Positions 1-13,985 of a stretch of 64,000 nt of DNA are shown here, piece by piece; position 1 is the stretch's first letter; the number at the start of each line of letters is the position of its first letter. Both the position numbers and the translations under genes were made by a program. Below the pieces are notes generated by a model. The model was not told the DNA's origin and did not search any database. It saw nothing but the letters and a program-made list of their open reading frames with translations. Source of the DNA: Panaeolus papilionaceus. Taxonomy: Eukaryota > Basidiomycota > Agaricomycetes > Agaricales. The stretch is from positions 496,001-560,000 of the forward strand of contig JADNRZ010000004.1 of NCBI GenBank assembly GCA_015501605.1, given 5' to 3'.

Positions 1-768
1 TACACCGTGCTGTGCGAATTCAGAAAACCTTGAAAATCTGTTTTTCGTCAGGGTGGTCTCCTGGGTTGCACCCCCTATCGTCACCCCACCTCAACCTCGT
101 CGTCTTAGCCTATTATTGTTCACCATGGTCATCGCAGGACCCATGTTTCATGTATTTCATGCAAGCGCGAGGTTTGAAGGCAGGGGTGCAGAAAAAAGAG
201 ATACCGTCCTCGGAAGGGGTGGAGGATTGTAGTGCACGTCCTCCGTTTTTTCCGTGTCTCGTCTACTTTCGAACGCAATTTCCTTCACTGGTTGGGTTCC
301 CTGTCGCATACTACATAATTTTATTCAATCGCCTGTTTCATGATTCTGTTGTTTCCATTTCTTTTTGTCAAGCATTCATCATCATTCCCCTCACCATTCA
401 AGCAAATTACACATTCTTCAGGACCTTTTCGCACATCGCATTATTGTAAATACATACATACATTACATTCAATATAGCTTTCGCGTTATACCCAGCGCAA
501 ATTTGACATGGCGAAAGGCTAATAGAGCTCAACGCGCTAATCTGTGGGAACCTTTCGTCAGCTCGCCTTTGTCCCTAACTTGAATCGTGATGAACATTCT
601 TTGCACCTGTTTCTCACAAGTTGCACAGTCTACCTTGACTTTGGATGTTCCTCCACTACTCGAGTGTTCATCTGCGAAGTTGCGTCGTGGATCGACAATT
701 TAATCTGGATCGAAGATATTCCGACGTAGCAAAGCTCTGCTCAACATTTAAATAATAAAAGAAAGCAC
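1..768. other. Stretch without recognisable gene
   Basis: No open frame here resembles a known protein, and codon use looks random. It probably holds the 3' region of an unseen upstream gene plus the promoter of the GH5 locus. No tRNA or repeat was seen. Confidence 0.5.
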
Positions 769-780
769 ATATAAAAAGGG
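769..780 (+). promoter_or_regulatory. TATA box of the GH5 locus
   Basis: ATATAAAAAGGG lies about 35 bp upstream of the ATG at 815. That is a close TATA-to-start spacing, implying a very short 5' UTR. The promoter looks intact although the coding sequence behind it is disrupted. Confidence 0.55.
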
Positions 781-814
781 GCGGGGATATTAGTTACCCT
801 AAGTCGAATTGACA

Positions 815-2700
815 ATGCATATCCTCCCCGTCATCAGCTTTTCAACATTATTGACATATCCCTTGACAACTGCGTTTGCCAAACCCCTAACTGGGTCCCT
901 TCCGTCTCCCGTCTCTAGCGTTGCATACCCAAGTCCAATCACCACCTACATCCCCCAACTCGCTGCACAGTCTACAGTCTATCCTGCCTGCCAACAACTG
1001 TCAGGTTGACCCATACAACGAAACCGTTTCAGACCAAACATTTGATACATTTGACCAGAGCGCGGCAGACATATACCGATACCGCCAACAACGTGCTGTC
1101 AATTTGGGTTCATGGTAAGTCGTCATCAACTACTGCTGCCCTTCGACTTGAATTGCCATTTTTGTTAGGTTTGTGCATGAAAATTGACTTACAGCCTCTC
1201 TCTTTATGTGCGCTACTGACCCCAAAGCGTCCGAGCTTGATATCGCAAATGGATGCGGATCTGTGGATTCCGCTTGGTCTCTCTTAGAACATCACTGGAA
1301 CACGTTCATCACAAGTACCTCGCCGACAAAGGTATCAACACCGTTCGCCTCCCCATAGGTTACTGGAATCTCCCTTCCAGCTATCTGAACAACACCGTTT
1401 TCGAACCCGTTGCGTCAGTGTACAAAAACTCATGGGTCAGGGTGAAGCGCGTAATCAAGCAAGCCGCTGAACATGGACTTGGCGTTCTGGTTGACCTACA
1501 TGCTGCACCTGGAAGTCAAAGCGGCAGCGAGCATTCTGGAGTGTCTGATGGCGTGGTAGGCCTCTTTCGCGATCCACATAATGTCAACAAGACAATAGAA
1601 ATGCTGCGGTTTTTGTCCAAAGAACTTGCCGGGGTGAATAACGTTGTGGGCCTTGAACTTCTGAACGAACCGCAATACACGGATTTGCTGGAAGACTTTT
1701 GTGAGTATTAGACATAATTCCGACTTTTTCGTGCTTTACTTCTGACGTTTTTACCTCAGATACCCAAGCTATCGACGTTGTGCAGAGTGCAACTCCTCTG
1801 GCAAAGTCGCTTGCAGTCTACTTACACGATGGGTTTGACCTCGGCCGCCTGTCGCGTTATGTTTCTCAAAGGGATGACTTTGTAGTCCAAGACCATCATG
1901 CTTACTTCGTATTCGGAGACGCAGGCTGTAAAGATGCCTCCGACCATGCCACCGAAATTGGCAAGGTAGTGTCTGCATCACTCAGTGAAGTCGCAAGTTG
2001 CCAACGACGCAACCTGATTGTCGGCGAATGGTCTTGTGCTCTCACACCTCAAAGTCTTGAGCATGAAGACGATGCGGAGGCTGCAAAGAAGGCATTTTGT
2101 GATCAGCAGTTGAACGTTTATACAAATGCAATTCCTCGTTGGGCATTTTGGAGTAAGCACATATTTCAGCAACAATGGTTAACATTCGCTAAAGCGACTT
2201 ATTTCTTTACAGCGTACATGAAGGAGGACTGCGACTCGGATACAGGCTGGTGCTTCAAGGCAGCCCTTGGCAAGACCCTTCCTCTACTTTCCTATGCAAA
2301 GAGTCACAGCCAAGATCTCTTTCTCAAACTCTTAACAAGGTGGGTGTCGTTCATACCTACACTCTATATCTGTGCTCAATTGTTAACATAGATGCTGCGA
2401 TCACTACACCGGCCATCTGCCGAACTTCGTCGTTTTACTACGATTGGAACACGGAAGCTTTTTGAAGCTGGGAGTACTTTCTCTCCGGAAAGCAAAATCA
2501 ACGCACAAGGTTACTCAGATGGGTTCGCTGCTACGCAGGCATTCTCAGCGGCAAATTCAAAGTTGGGCTTCACCGGACAGTATATCGCCGACACTAAACC
2601 TGCTGTCGCTGAAGGGATCATTCAGAAAAGAACTGAAGGAGAATATGAAGCAGGATTTTCGCAAGGACTTGATGATGGAGAATCATTGTTTATATCATAG
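815..2700 (+). pseudogene. GH5 exo-beta-1,3-glucanase-like gene (EXG3/GH5_9 type), disrupted
   Basis: The pieces add up to a fungal glucan 1,3-beta-glucosidase of glycoside hydrolase family 5, an enzyme that trims cell-wall beta-glucan. After a hydrophobic signal-like N-terminus (MHILPVISF...), recognisable blocks follow in order: NLGSWFVHEN, the TIM-barrel start INTVRLPIGYW, the acid/base motif LELLNEP, QDHHAYFVF, the nucleophile motif IVGEWS, WTYMKEDCDSDTGW, and a C-terminal block GYSDGF...LGFTGQYIAD. Introns are visible at about 1115–1169, 1702–1759, 2152–2211 and 2339–2390. The frame is broken in several places. There is an in-frame TGA at 1185–1187 where the family has Trp after EN. Sequence and frame are lost near 1304–1316 (HWNTFIT to KYLADKG). 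The frame shifts near 2421–2430, and a T5 run at 2459–2463 adds a base. A frame change near 1000–1015 may be another break or an unresolved intron. Both catalytic Glu motifs survive, so decay looks recent. Misassembly could explain the homopolymer break but hardly all of them. Confidence 0.72.
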
Positions 2701-3034
2701 TATCTTTACTGTAAAAGAGGCGATGCTGGTGAAGTGGCACCAGAATTAAATTGGTACTTCATACGGGTATTCTAAATTTGAGCAGCTTATTTTGAAAATA
2801 AGTATGTATCATGTTCATCTGATAAGTGTGTGTCCTGATAAAAAGGTGGAGTCATCAACATGAAGATATCTGTGTGTATATTCGTGCACATAATATAATA
2901 AACACAATTGCAACGCTCGTAACCGGCGTACTTTAACTACTTACTAAACTAGATAATGGACTGCTTTTTCCCGAGTGACAAACACCTAGATAGGCTCAGC
3001 GAACATGGTACTACAGGCTTGGTGGGAAATCACA
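2701..3034. other. Intergenic, GH5 locus to tRNA
   Basis: AT-rich intergenic sequence. It presumably holds the 3' end of the GH5 transcript unit. No gene was seen. Confidence 0.5.
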
Positions 3035-3150
3035 GGCGCTATAGCCAAGTGGTTACGGCGACAGATTAGAATGTTTTCAGATCTTCACGATCGGAATTGC
3101 CTATCATCTGTTCCTCTTTGAGGGCGTAGGTTCAAATCCTGCTGGCGTCG
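3035..3150 (+). tRNA. tRNA-Ser(AGA) with intron
   Basis: A complete class II tRNA can be folded by hand. The acceptor GGCGCTA pairs with TGGCGTC (3144–3149 region, with G·T pairs). The D arm is GCC...GGC. The anticodon stem ACAGA/TCTGT encloses anticodon AGA at 3068–3070. A long serine-type variable arm CCTC-TTT-GAGG follows, and the T arm is GTAGG-TTCAAAT-CCTGC. A 34-nt intron (about 3072–3105) sits after position 37, the standard eukaryotic tRNA intron site, leaving an 82-nt mature molecule. The discriminator G is at 3150. A T5 run at 3156–3160 is the likely RNA polymerase III terminator. It decodes UCU (and UCC/UCA by inosine). Confidence 0.93.
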
Positions 3151-3155
3151 CTTAC

Positions 3156-3160
3156 TTTTT
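3156..3160 (+). terminator. Pol III terminator of tRNA-Ser
   Basis: A run of five T residues begins six bases after the tRNA discriminator base, as expected for RNA polymerase III termination. Confidence 0.7.
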
Positions 3161-3734
3161 GGGTTTTCACATAATTCTGTTCAATTCTGAGTACTTCGCT
3201 TTTACTTAGGTGTTAACCCACATTGTAAAATTCGTTTTTTTGGTTCGAGTCTCGTTTTCGGTCCTTCTGTTTTAGAGGTAAAAAAGTGTACAAATTATAC
3301 TGCATTCACCACAGACTGCGTGTATTATAATTCTCTCTTACTCTTGTGTCCTTTGCCTATGTGCAAAATACAAGCGCCCATTACTTTCTGACATAATCGA
3401 AGCACAACATGTGATCAAACCTCGAGAGACAAAATAAATTCTGGATTCTGCAGTATGCATACTATGCAAGGACCTCAACTCTAATCACTGGATGTCTTCG
3501 ATTGCTTGCCATCCAACCCAGGACAAACCCTGCCATGAATTTGCTTTGCTCGGAATTCCTCGGTTCTGTATCTTATCTAGGATGGTAACTTTCTTTCCAC
3601 CTAGGCCTCCCAACACACATCCTTGACTCGTAGTCTCAGCGAACCCACATGAGGTAATCAATTACCAAGTCCGATGTCTCATATGGTAAGGCAGACGAAG
3701 CTCCTACTGGTACTCCTTCACCATTTCCTCTGCA
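3161..3734. other. Intergenic, tRNA to 2OG oxygenase
   Basis: No coding frame or RNA gene was recognised. It serves as upstream region for the oxygenase gene at 3735. Confidence 0.5.
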
Positions 3735-5161
3735 ATGGAGTCTCTGAAAGCCACTATTAGTGAAATCCAGGAGGGGTTTTATACGAGAATCCCATACATC
3801 ACAGGTACTATCCCTCTCAAGGCGACACATTCCAAGCTCTTCTATGCAACAGATGAGTTATCTGGGTCAGTGGCATGGACTTCAGGTGTCAGGTCGTCCA
3901 TTAATCATATCATCAGGAGCGTGGATTTTTCCAAAGCCACCCAGCCTGACCTTGAATTACTTGTCAAAGCATGCCAGCCAGCAACGTTCGGGCTCAAACA
4001 GGAAACGGTGTACGATGAATCATACCGCAAAGCGTTGAAAATGGACAGTTCGAACTTTTCTGTACACTTCAATCCCATCGAATTGGGTATCGAAGATATT
4101 GTGAAACAAAAGTTGGTACAGAAGGATGAAGATCCAATAATCCGCTTTGAGTTGTACAAATTAAATGTTTATGGTCAGTGGGGAGCTGTCGTCGATTAGT
4201 ATCTGCTAACCTTCCAACCTTAGGACCCGGTTCTTTTTTCAAATCGCACGTAGACACGCCGCGCGGTCAATCTATGTTTGGCTCCCTAGTCATTGTACTC
4301 CCAACCGTGCATGAAGGTGGATCACTTCTGTTTCGGCACAACGCCCAACAGTGGGAATTCGACTCAGCTGCCGCCGTCTCCGTGGACCCTTGCACTGCTG
4401 CCTTTACTGCATTCTTCAGCGACGTCGAACACGAAGTCACCCCTATTATCTCTGGGTACCGGGCCACTATCACCTACAACCTATACTTCGGTACAGCCAC
4501 TGATCCCGCACCCGCTGCAAAAACCCACGTTTCAACTCGACTCCGCGAACAATTCAAAAAATTACTCAAAAATCCCTGCTTCCTCCCCAAAGGCGGTTAC
4601 ATCGGGGTCCACCTCCTTCACAAGTACCCTGTTGACAGCCGAGACAGATACGTGAAATTGAAGGATTTTGAGAAATATCTCAAAGGCGTTGATGGTGACA
4701 TTTTAACCCTTTTCAGGGAATTTAGGCTTGATGCCAACTTGAAAATGTTGTACAAGGAACAGGATGGACGAGGTCACTGCCTTGCCAATACCATCATCGA
4801 TTTTGACGAGCTCGAGAATGACGCACATTGGGCAAAGGAAGAAAAGGCGTTACCCATCGAACGCTACATTTATGGCGAGTGGGAGGCCCAGGCCATCATA
4901 TCTGCATCAGAGGACGGGCGCTGGGACGGCATGGAGAGCGATGAAGGAAATCAACGCAAGTATTCACCCATTTTTTGGTTAAGGGGTGACGTCGATGTCA
5001 GGCCAAACCATAAAGAGAGGTGTTATACCTACACGGCTGGTGGTCAGTATCTTTATGGAAATGAGGCTGATTGGAGTGTGTACCAAGAGTTAGCGCTTGT
5101 AGCTTGGCTTGGTCCCGTTCACCAACGCGAGACATACGTTCCAAAATCCCCAAGTAAATAG
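3735..5161 (+). CDS. 2OG-Fe(II) oxygenase, prolyl 4-hydroxylase-like
   Basis: Two exons (3735–4173 and 4224–5161) are split by a 50-bp intron with GTCAGT donor, CTAAC branch-like site and TTAG acceptor. The join restores LNVYGPGSFFKSHVDTPRG. The product of about 458 residues carries the double-stranded beta-helix core of prolyl-4-hydroxylase-type dioxygenases. The iron ligands are the H-x-D of SHVDT and the later His in VEHEV, and the 2-oxoglutarate-binding Arg is in GYRATITYNLYF. Members of this family are common and often multicopy in Agaricomycetes, and their substrates are unknown. There is no signal peptide, so it is probably cytosolic or nuclear. The C-terminal ~200 residues (after the core) resemble the companion region of this fungal group but have no assigned role. 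The start ATG gives the full N-terminal helix region. Confidence 0.85.
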
Positions 5162-5359
5162 AGAGGGTCAGGAAGAAGAGTCCGATGAGGGGAGTTTAGG
5201 GTAGGCATGCTTTGGTACTCGAGATCACTTGAAGCTCATTTAGTCATGACGCAGAAGGTTTTGAGTATAAGCTTTGTTTTGGTAATGAATTAATCATACT
5301 CTATAGGCGAGAAACGAGAATTTTAGGTATAACCGACTGCCATGCTAAAATAACTGTGT

Positions 5360-7313
<1,954 letters not shown>

Positions 7314-7517
7314 GGCGTCGGTCGGAAGTGGTTAAAGGTAAAGAAAGGTAGAATTTCACAAACAACGTCTTCAAATCCTGTTCAACCCGACCTTTTTATT
7401 TTTCTCACACTCCCGGCTTCGTCCGTTTTTAGTTTCAAAATTATTATCTCCGCATTACATTACATATTAAAATATTTTATTACATACGATTTACATATAA
7501 TTCTCTTCAAAACCATC

Positions 7518-9123
7518 ATGTCCTTTTACTCTGATTATTCAATATCTTCAGACCAAAGATGTCTAGTACATTTAGGAAATAGGATTCAACATCTTGAACA
7601 CGTTTTAACAGATTTAGAGGTAAGATTCATTATTGTTGGTTTTTATTATTGATTTTATTTCATTCTTTATACTTAGGAACAGCGTAATGCTCTGATCTAT
7701 GAGCATTCAAAAGTAAAAGCCAACATTCTAGCAAAGAGAATTGCAATTGCTCCTTTCCGTTCTCTGTTACCTGAGATCTGTGACATCATATTCGCCTACT
7801 GTTGTCATCCAGTCTGTAATCTTACTTGCGATCAGGACAATATCTCGGAGTCTGGTCCTCTTATTCTTTCTGCCGTTTGTCGAAGATGGAGGGCAATCGT
7901 ACTCAACAATCCAACTCTATGGACAACGCTTCACCACCATCTTCTCGTTCCAACTGCCTCCAACAAATTAAAATTATGGCTCGAACGATCAGCAAGTCTC
8001 GCTCTCGTCTTCACAGCTTGTCCTGTAGTCGCTCAGGTTTATGAAGCCGCTACCGATGTCATGCCCCTCATACATCGTATGGCCCCTCATTTTCATCGAA
8101 TTAAATATTTCAAATCCTATCTGGCTGCTGGCTTTTTACCTTTGTTTTTCTCTATCCCTATGCCCGCTCTTGAAGAACTTGTTCTCTTCGTAAACGAAAT
8201 GTCATATCGGAATCCACCTTTCGACGCCTCTGTCCCATTGGGTCTTTTGGAAGCCCCCAATTTGCGTGTTCTTCATGTCTATGATCTGACACTTATGCAA
8301 ACCGCCATCGCCCCCGTGCTTCCTTGTCTTAAATCTCTGGTTATCGATGCGAACACTTCTTGGACCACTCCATGGCTCCGTCCCCAAACATTCCCCAGCC
8401 TGCTTGCTCAGTGCATTTTTTTACAGTCCTGCACCATCAATTTTCATCCAGATTCCGACTTTACTTTCCATGCTCTTGATCCCATTACGTTGCCACAACT
8501 CGAGACCCTTAACGTCTGCTGGCCCAAAACCTTTGACCCATCCTCGTTTTTTTGCCACATTGCGACTTCCTAGTCTTTCCACACTGTCCCTGTGTTCGGA
8601 CTGCCATCCAGACTCGTCAGCTGAAACCACCCCTCATCTCATGTCTTCACTGGCCGGTCTCGTCCAATCCGCTGCCCATAGTTTGAGGACCCTCACCGTC
8701 AACAGGTGCCTGCCGGTTTCAGCTGTGGATATTGAATCTTTCTTGCAGCCCCTAATCGATCTCGACTGCTTGGCATTTAACGACTCGTCCAACATTTCGG
8801 CTTTATTTGCGGCGATCACTCCCTCAAAATCCGCAGCAATGTCATCCTGGGTCTGCCCAAACCTTACGCAAGTAAATGTCACAGGAATACGTCAAACGAC
8901 CACACCCTGGCTCATCCTTAGATTTGCCGAAAGGCGCATGAACAAGCGCGATGGCGTACCCGAGCATGGTGGCAAATTTCTCAAAACTTTGGCCCTTCCA
9001 AATGATTTGAAGAACATTCCTAAAAAAACGAGGATGGTCCTCCTTTGCGAACTCAGGAGGATTCATCGCTTTGTTAGAATTGGAGGTCCATTTGGGGAGT
9101 TGTTGTCGACCTTGTCTGATTAG
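7518..9123 (+). CDS. F-box-like/LRR protein with a frame break
   Basis: Exon 1 (7518–7619) and exon 2 (from 7677) join at LTDLE/EQRNAL across a 57-bp intron. The product starts with a short coiled coil (HLEHVLTDLEEQRNALIYEHSKV). The F-box-like core follows: the LLPEICDIIF helix, then SAVCRRWRAIVLNNPTLWTTL. Leucine-rich stretches come next, as in the expanded F-box-like families of Agaricomycetes that recruit substrates to SCF ubiquitin ligases. The frame is lost at a T7 run (8547–8553): reading it as T6 continues SSFFATLRLPSLSTLSLC through to the stop at 9121–9123, giving about 515 residues. As written, the protein ends at 8573. This is either an assembly error in a homopolymer or a real disabling insertion. 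The target protein is unknown. Confidence 0.75.
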
Positions 9124-9390
9124 AAGCGTTTTCCTTCTTCATGTCATTATATTTGTACAAAGATATATGTTTATTTATCTAGCTAAGGTTTTGAGATGCG
9201 AACGCGTTGCATTAAAACAGTGAATAGATATCAGACCCTACACAAAGTTCCCTAAAAACGAGTTATCCGAAAGTAAAATAAGTGAACGGGGTGTATAGTA
9301 GATTATAGTAGATGTAACATAGTAAAATGGGTAGCATTCTAATGGATATAAAGCAGGTTATTTGACGATTTGACGACAAGCTGAACTGAG

Positions 9391-11336
9391 TCAAGTAGGA
9401 GCGAAGGTCTCGGGTGGTGGAAAGCTAACGGAGTCGCTACGACTATCTGGCGTAGAGATGTAGTTGTTCATTTCCCGATGATAGGTGGTCCCCCGCTCCA
9501 TTCCTTGAAACTGAGCGAGATGGCTATGTATGGGCATACTCAAGGCACCCGCAAATTGGGTCCCAATCAGCGTGACAGGCATTGGATGATTGAGCTCGAG
9601 CGACGGATGAGGCTGTTGTTCATGCTGGCTTCGACCAAAACCACTCATATGGGTATCCGAATAACCCAATTCACGGCTATATGCGCTGTCTGTAGATGAG
9701 TCCAACTCGTTTGGGAAGGATCCGTTGCTGGTATAATGCGAGTGATTTTGGGATGCCCGAGGGAAGCGGGACCTGATCCCGAGCGTATCTTGGAATTGCT
9801 GTCGCTGAGTCGTGTCTCCTTGTATGTTGAACCCATTACTGGTTCCCTCGTCACGACTGCGAGTGTCGGAAGGTTTGGTAGAGTTGAAATAAAACTTTTC
9901 GTAGTCGCCAGATGACGATGATGATGATGATGATGATGAAAAATCCTCACCTGAGGATATATGCGCGTTAAAGCCAATCGCTGAACAACACATCTGAAGT
10001 GACCTACCCCGGTACTCGGCCACCCCCCTGTTTCCTCCGTGAGTATCGCGTAATTCGACGTTAGAGTATCGATTCTGATTACTCTCGAGGCTCTGATGGT
10101 TTCGTGAAGTAGGTTGATTTGACCACGACGAAGCCCCTACAAATTTCTGTAGGTCGGTGCTTGGAGGTACAGGAGGCTGTAAACCAGCATTTTCGTATCT
10201 GGGGAGGGGAACTAATTTTCAATATGACGTTCTGGGATCATCCGAGCGCGAGATACGTACTGTGTCAATTCTATATTGAAATTCCAATGGCCACCTCTCG
10301 TAGGCGCTTCTATGTTAGCGTGTAGCTGGGTAGAAGGGTCATCCATAGTAGGGATGTTGTTGCCTCCATACACGGCCGTGCTGGATCGAGAATTCGTTGT
10401 GTTGAAGACCTCTGCAGCGTTCTGGTTTAGATTCAGCCCCAGCTGTCCATCATTTACCACCCCATTCGTTCGTGCATCGAAAGGCACAGACCTTGCATTG
10501 CGGCGATCTTCATATCCATAACCCACATACTTGGCCTGAGCTCTTTGGCCTTCCTGCTGCCACTGACCCTGCAGTCGGTTACTAATGTTCGGTCCTTCCT
10601 GCGTTGAGTGGGTCGAGTCAGCCACTCCTTGGGTGATATGCTGAGACATGTGGTAATGTTGAGATGGGATGCGCTCGTCGAGATAGCTTCGCTGCGCAAA
10701 GGCCGGAGTGCTGGAAAAGTTTGGGTTACTGGGATGAATGCGATATGTTGGCACAGAAATAGAGGTGTTCGAAGAGACTGTTCGAGTACTAGAATCAATG
10801 TACCTCGAGCGTTCCGCACTGCGGGATTTACCAGAGGGTCCCCCGCTTCCGCGAATCCCTCGAAATGGTGATCGATGGCGCGACTCCCGTACCGAGTACT
10901 TGCATAGAAGGCCACGAGCCACACAACGCGCACAAGGGCGCTGCCCCGAGCACTAAATTAGAGAGAAGGATGGGATTACTCTGCGACTCCATGTGAAGGG
11001 TGAATGCCACCCACCTTTGTCTTACGTTCCCTGCACTTGTCACAAGCTTGCGCTGTTCGTTGTCGAACTAATGGCAAGGGAACAGCGAGGGACGGCGGTG
11101 TTGTGGTCGAGATGGGTGTAACAGACGGTGTGGGTGTAACGGGTGGGTCGATGGACCTAGCAGTGGGTACTTGATGAACAGAGGTTTCAGATTCGCCGCT
11201 TGATTTCAACGCTGAGGGTGCAATAAAAGGAGACTTGTCTAGCTGTGCGTGGTTTATCTGAAAACTTTTGTAACTCACCAGGAAATCTCAACACTAGACC
11301 TTCGGGATAGGAGTTTAGCTTGGGTTCACTATTCAT
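9391..11336 (-). CDS. Zn2Cys6 fungal transcription factor
   Basis: This is a fungal-specific zinc binuclear cluster regulator. The DNA-binding cluster is split by an intron (10953–11014). CDKCRERKTK on one side joins CSGQRPCARCVARGLLCKY on the other, giving the exact spacing C-x2-C-x6-C-x5-C-x2-C-x6-C. A short first exon (11279–11336) starts MNSEPKLNSYPEG. It appears to splice over a 67-bp intron (11212–11278) into ALKSSGESETS. The region before the cluster is Pro/Thr/Ser-rich. The rest (about 430 residues) is low-complexity, rich in Ser, Asn, Gln and Arg, with a nine-to-ten Ser run coded by a GAT/TCA microsatellite near 9910–9940. No fungal-specific 'middle homology' domain is evident, so regulated genes cannot be guessed. 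A third intron lies near 10200–10256. Confidence 0.85.
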
Positions 11337-11834
11337 TGGGAACAGACGTTCAACTGATGGGCAAGAGAAAAGGAAAGCACTCGACTTGCGAAAGATCCTG
11401 AATTCAAGTGCTCAGAACAACCAGAACACAAGAAAAAGCTATGCTTAAAAGCAGAGTTCACAGAAAGGCGGTTGTGGATCTGATGTACGTATATCGAGGG
11501 GCCCTGAAAAAAAAAAAGAAAAGCATAGGGTAAACGATCGAAATGTAAATAAAAGTAGATCGTGGTTTCGTAAACATCCAACTGACCCGTTGACCCAAGT
11601 TCCCCATAGCGAAAAACTCGATTAACGCTCGGCTTAGGCTTGTTCCTTGCCAACCTAACCAAATTTCAGAGCCCGCGGCTTTCTCCATTGCAGGTTGTGT
11701 GTGGCACCATGACGGCGAACTCCATTTCAAGGAAGAGAAAATATTGGGTCGTTATAATTGTTCTAGTCTGAAAGCATAGTGCTGTGGAATTTCCCGTAGG
11801 TACAGTGAAAATAGAAGGACGGGTCAACGACGTT
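11337..11834. other. Intergenic between two minus-strand genes
   Basis: It holds the promoter and 5' UTR of the zinc-cluster gene and the 3' end of the isovaleryl-CoA dehydrogenase gene. No convincing coding frame was seen. Confidence 0.5.
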
Positions 11835-13581
11835 CTACGATTTAAACTCCTCATTGAATTCACGTCCAATAAGCATTCTCCTGATTTCTTGTGTTCCAGC
11901 ACCCACTGTGTACAGCCTTGAATCCCGGACGATGCGACCCAGGGGGTAATCTGGGAGAATGTGATCAGATGTCTTGTGATCAACATTTGTAAATTTATGT
12001 CAACACTTACCGTTGATGTAACCGTTTCCTCCAAGACATTGCATACCTTCGAGTGCAACCTCGACTGCTTTTTCTGTAGAATATAAAATAGCACCAGCGC
12101 AATCCTGAAGGGAAGGAACGAGGGAGGGGTAAAACGTTAGTTCCCAACTTCAAGTGTATGCATTTCGCCAAGCGAATAAAATGGGTCAAGGGTCGGAATA
12201 ACTTACTCTTCGACTAACTTTACCCCGGTCGCATGCACGAGCAACGGCATAAACATACGATCGACTGGCGTTCAACTTCGTGTACATGTCGGCTATCTTA
12301 GCTGTTGGGAGTTCCCGAGATTAGCTTTGCTCCTTCCAAAATCTTGACCTTATTACTTGCCTTGCATGAGCTGGAAAGTACCGACAGGCTGTCCGAATTG
12401 CTTCCTGTCGTGGACATACTCGACAGCATAATCGAACGCAGCTTGCATTAAGCTTATAGAGGATTAGCAAACTACGCGTTTATTGGCAAGTTTGAGTCAT
12501 ACCCGAGGGGCCCGCCACTCAGCACAATTCGCTCCAAGTCTAATCCTGACATGAGCACAGCTGCACCGCGATTGATCGGTCCCAGAACATTCGCTGCGGC
12601 GGATGTGAGTATTGGAACATCATAGCAGAATTCGTTACAAACCATCGGGGACTTCACAGTTCTCGAATACTAGTTCACAAGTATCGCTTCCTCGCATACC
12701 AAACTTGTCAAGTTTCTGGCTTGTCGAGAACCCCTTGAAGTCCTTTTCGATGATGAATGCCGTTATGCCCTTTGATCCCTTCTCAGGCGCCGTCTTTGCG
12801 TAGACAACGAGAGTGGACGCAACAGGTCCGTTGGTAATCCTAGAGAGGCATGCGTTATTGTACTGCTTTACTTTGATCGCCAAAGTTACTCACCAGAACT
12901 TGTTACCATTTAATTTCCAACCACCGGGTACTTTCTCCGCTTTCAATCTCATACTGACGACATCGCTACCACTTCCCGTTTCGCTCATGGCGAGACTACC
13001 CACTTTCTTTCCTTCGATCAAATCGGGAAGATATTTCTGCTTCTGTTCTTCTGTACCATGTCGGTGGATTTGATTAACACATAGGTTGGAATGTGCTCCA
13101 TACGACAGGGCGACCGAGCCTGATGCTGTGGACAACGCTTCCATTGCCAATGTGTGGTGCAAATAACCAAGGGAGAGACCGCCATACTTCGGTGCGACGG
13201 TGATGCCCAAGAGACCCATGGATCCTAGTTTCTCCCATAGATCCTAACTTGATGTCAGCAAGCCCCCCAAGCCGACAGAGATATACTGTGGCTTACAGCT
13301 GGAAATGTATTGATTTTATCTATTTCTGCAGCCCGAGGAGCCACTTCCTTCTGTGCAAATTCTGTCACCGCGTTTCGAAACTATCATCCAGAAGTTGGTC
13401 AACCGGGTATCTTCGTTGAACTGCTGGAACATACCTCGGCCTCCTCTTCCGTTAAACCTGCAACGTCTGCATTGTAGAGCGATGCATAGTGTCGCTGTTG
13501 TCGAAGTGGGGCAATTTTAGGGAATGGGGTTAAACCTCGTCGTACACCCCTCGTCCAGCTGAGAGTTCTAAGTGAAGCCAT
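11835..13581 (-). CDS. IVD: Isovaleryl-CoA dehydrogenase, mitochondrial
   Basis: This FAD-dependent acyl-CoA dehydrogenase oxidises isovaleryl-CoA to 3-methylcrotonyl-CoA in leucine breakdown and passes electrons to ETF. The N-terminus ([17 protein letters not shown]...[10 protein letters not shown]) is a typical mitochondrial presequence. Recognisable blocks in order are [34 protein letters not shown], the first family signature [45 protein letters not shown], and [14 protein letters not shown]. These are followed by [21 protein letters not shown] and the second signature [41 protein letters not shown]. The LDLERI/GPLG motif carries the Glu of the isovaleryl-type active site, which separates it from other acyl-CoA dehydrogenases. 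At least seven short introns are present. The stop is at 11835–11837. Confidence 0.93.
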
Positions 13582-13985
13582 TGTTCTTCGTAAGACGAGA
13601 CAGAGCAAGAGAGAAATACGGGACAGAGGTCAACTTCTCAGGCTCACGATTAGCAATGTATGTTCAATCATCAGCGTCACTGTTCTCGGACCTAATCCGT
13701 GCATTCACATGTTAACCCCATATCTGGGTTAGGATCCATGCTGTTCTGGAAATTTGACAGAAAACAACCTCTGAGCAGTATTTTAGGAACAGACCTGTAG
13801 GTACTTATCGTTGTGGCAGTGTCGATAGGCAGTATATAAGCATTTGTACATACAGTCTCTCTGCCGAGTACCCCCATGATCACATCGTAGCCGCCGTGCC
13901 GCCCGCTCGTATCCATCGTTGCAACTCCTGAGGCCCAGACAATGAGTATATAACATTATCCAAAAACTAGCAGATGATATCTGCG
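13582..13985. other. Intergenic
   Basis: It contains the 5' flank of the dehydrogenase and the 3' flank of the kinase gene. A minus-strand frame of 74 codons (13692–13916) has no recognisable similarity, so I do not call it. Confidence 0.45.

Noticed and set aside
13692..13916. Small minus-strand frame between two genes
   Set aside because: There is no motif, no conserved start context and no known similarity; the length is within chance expectation.
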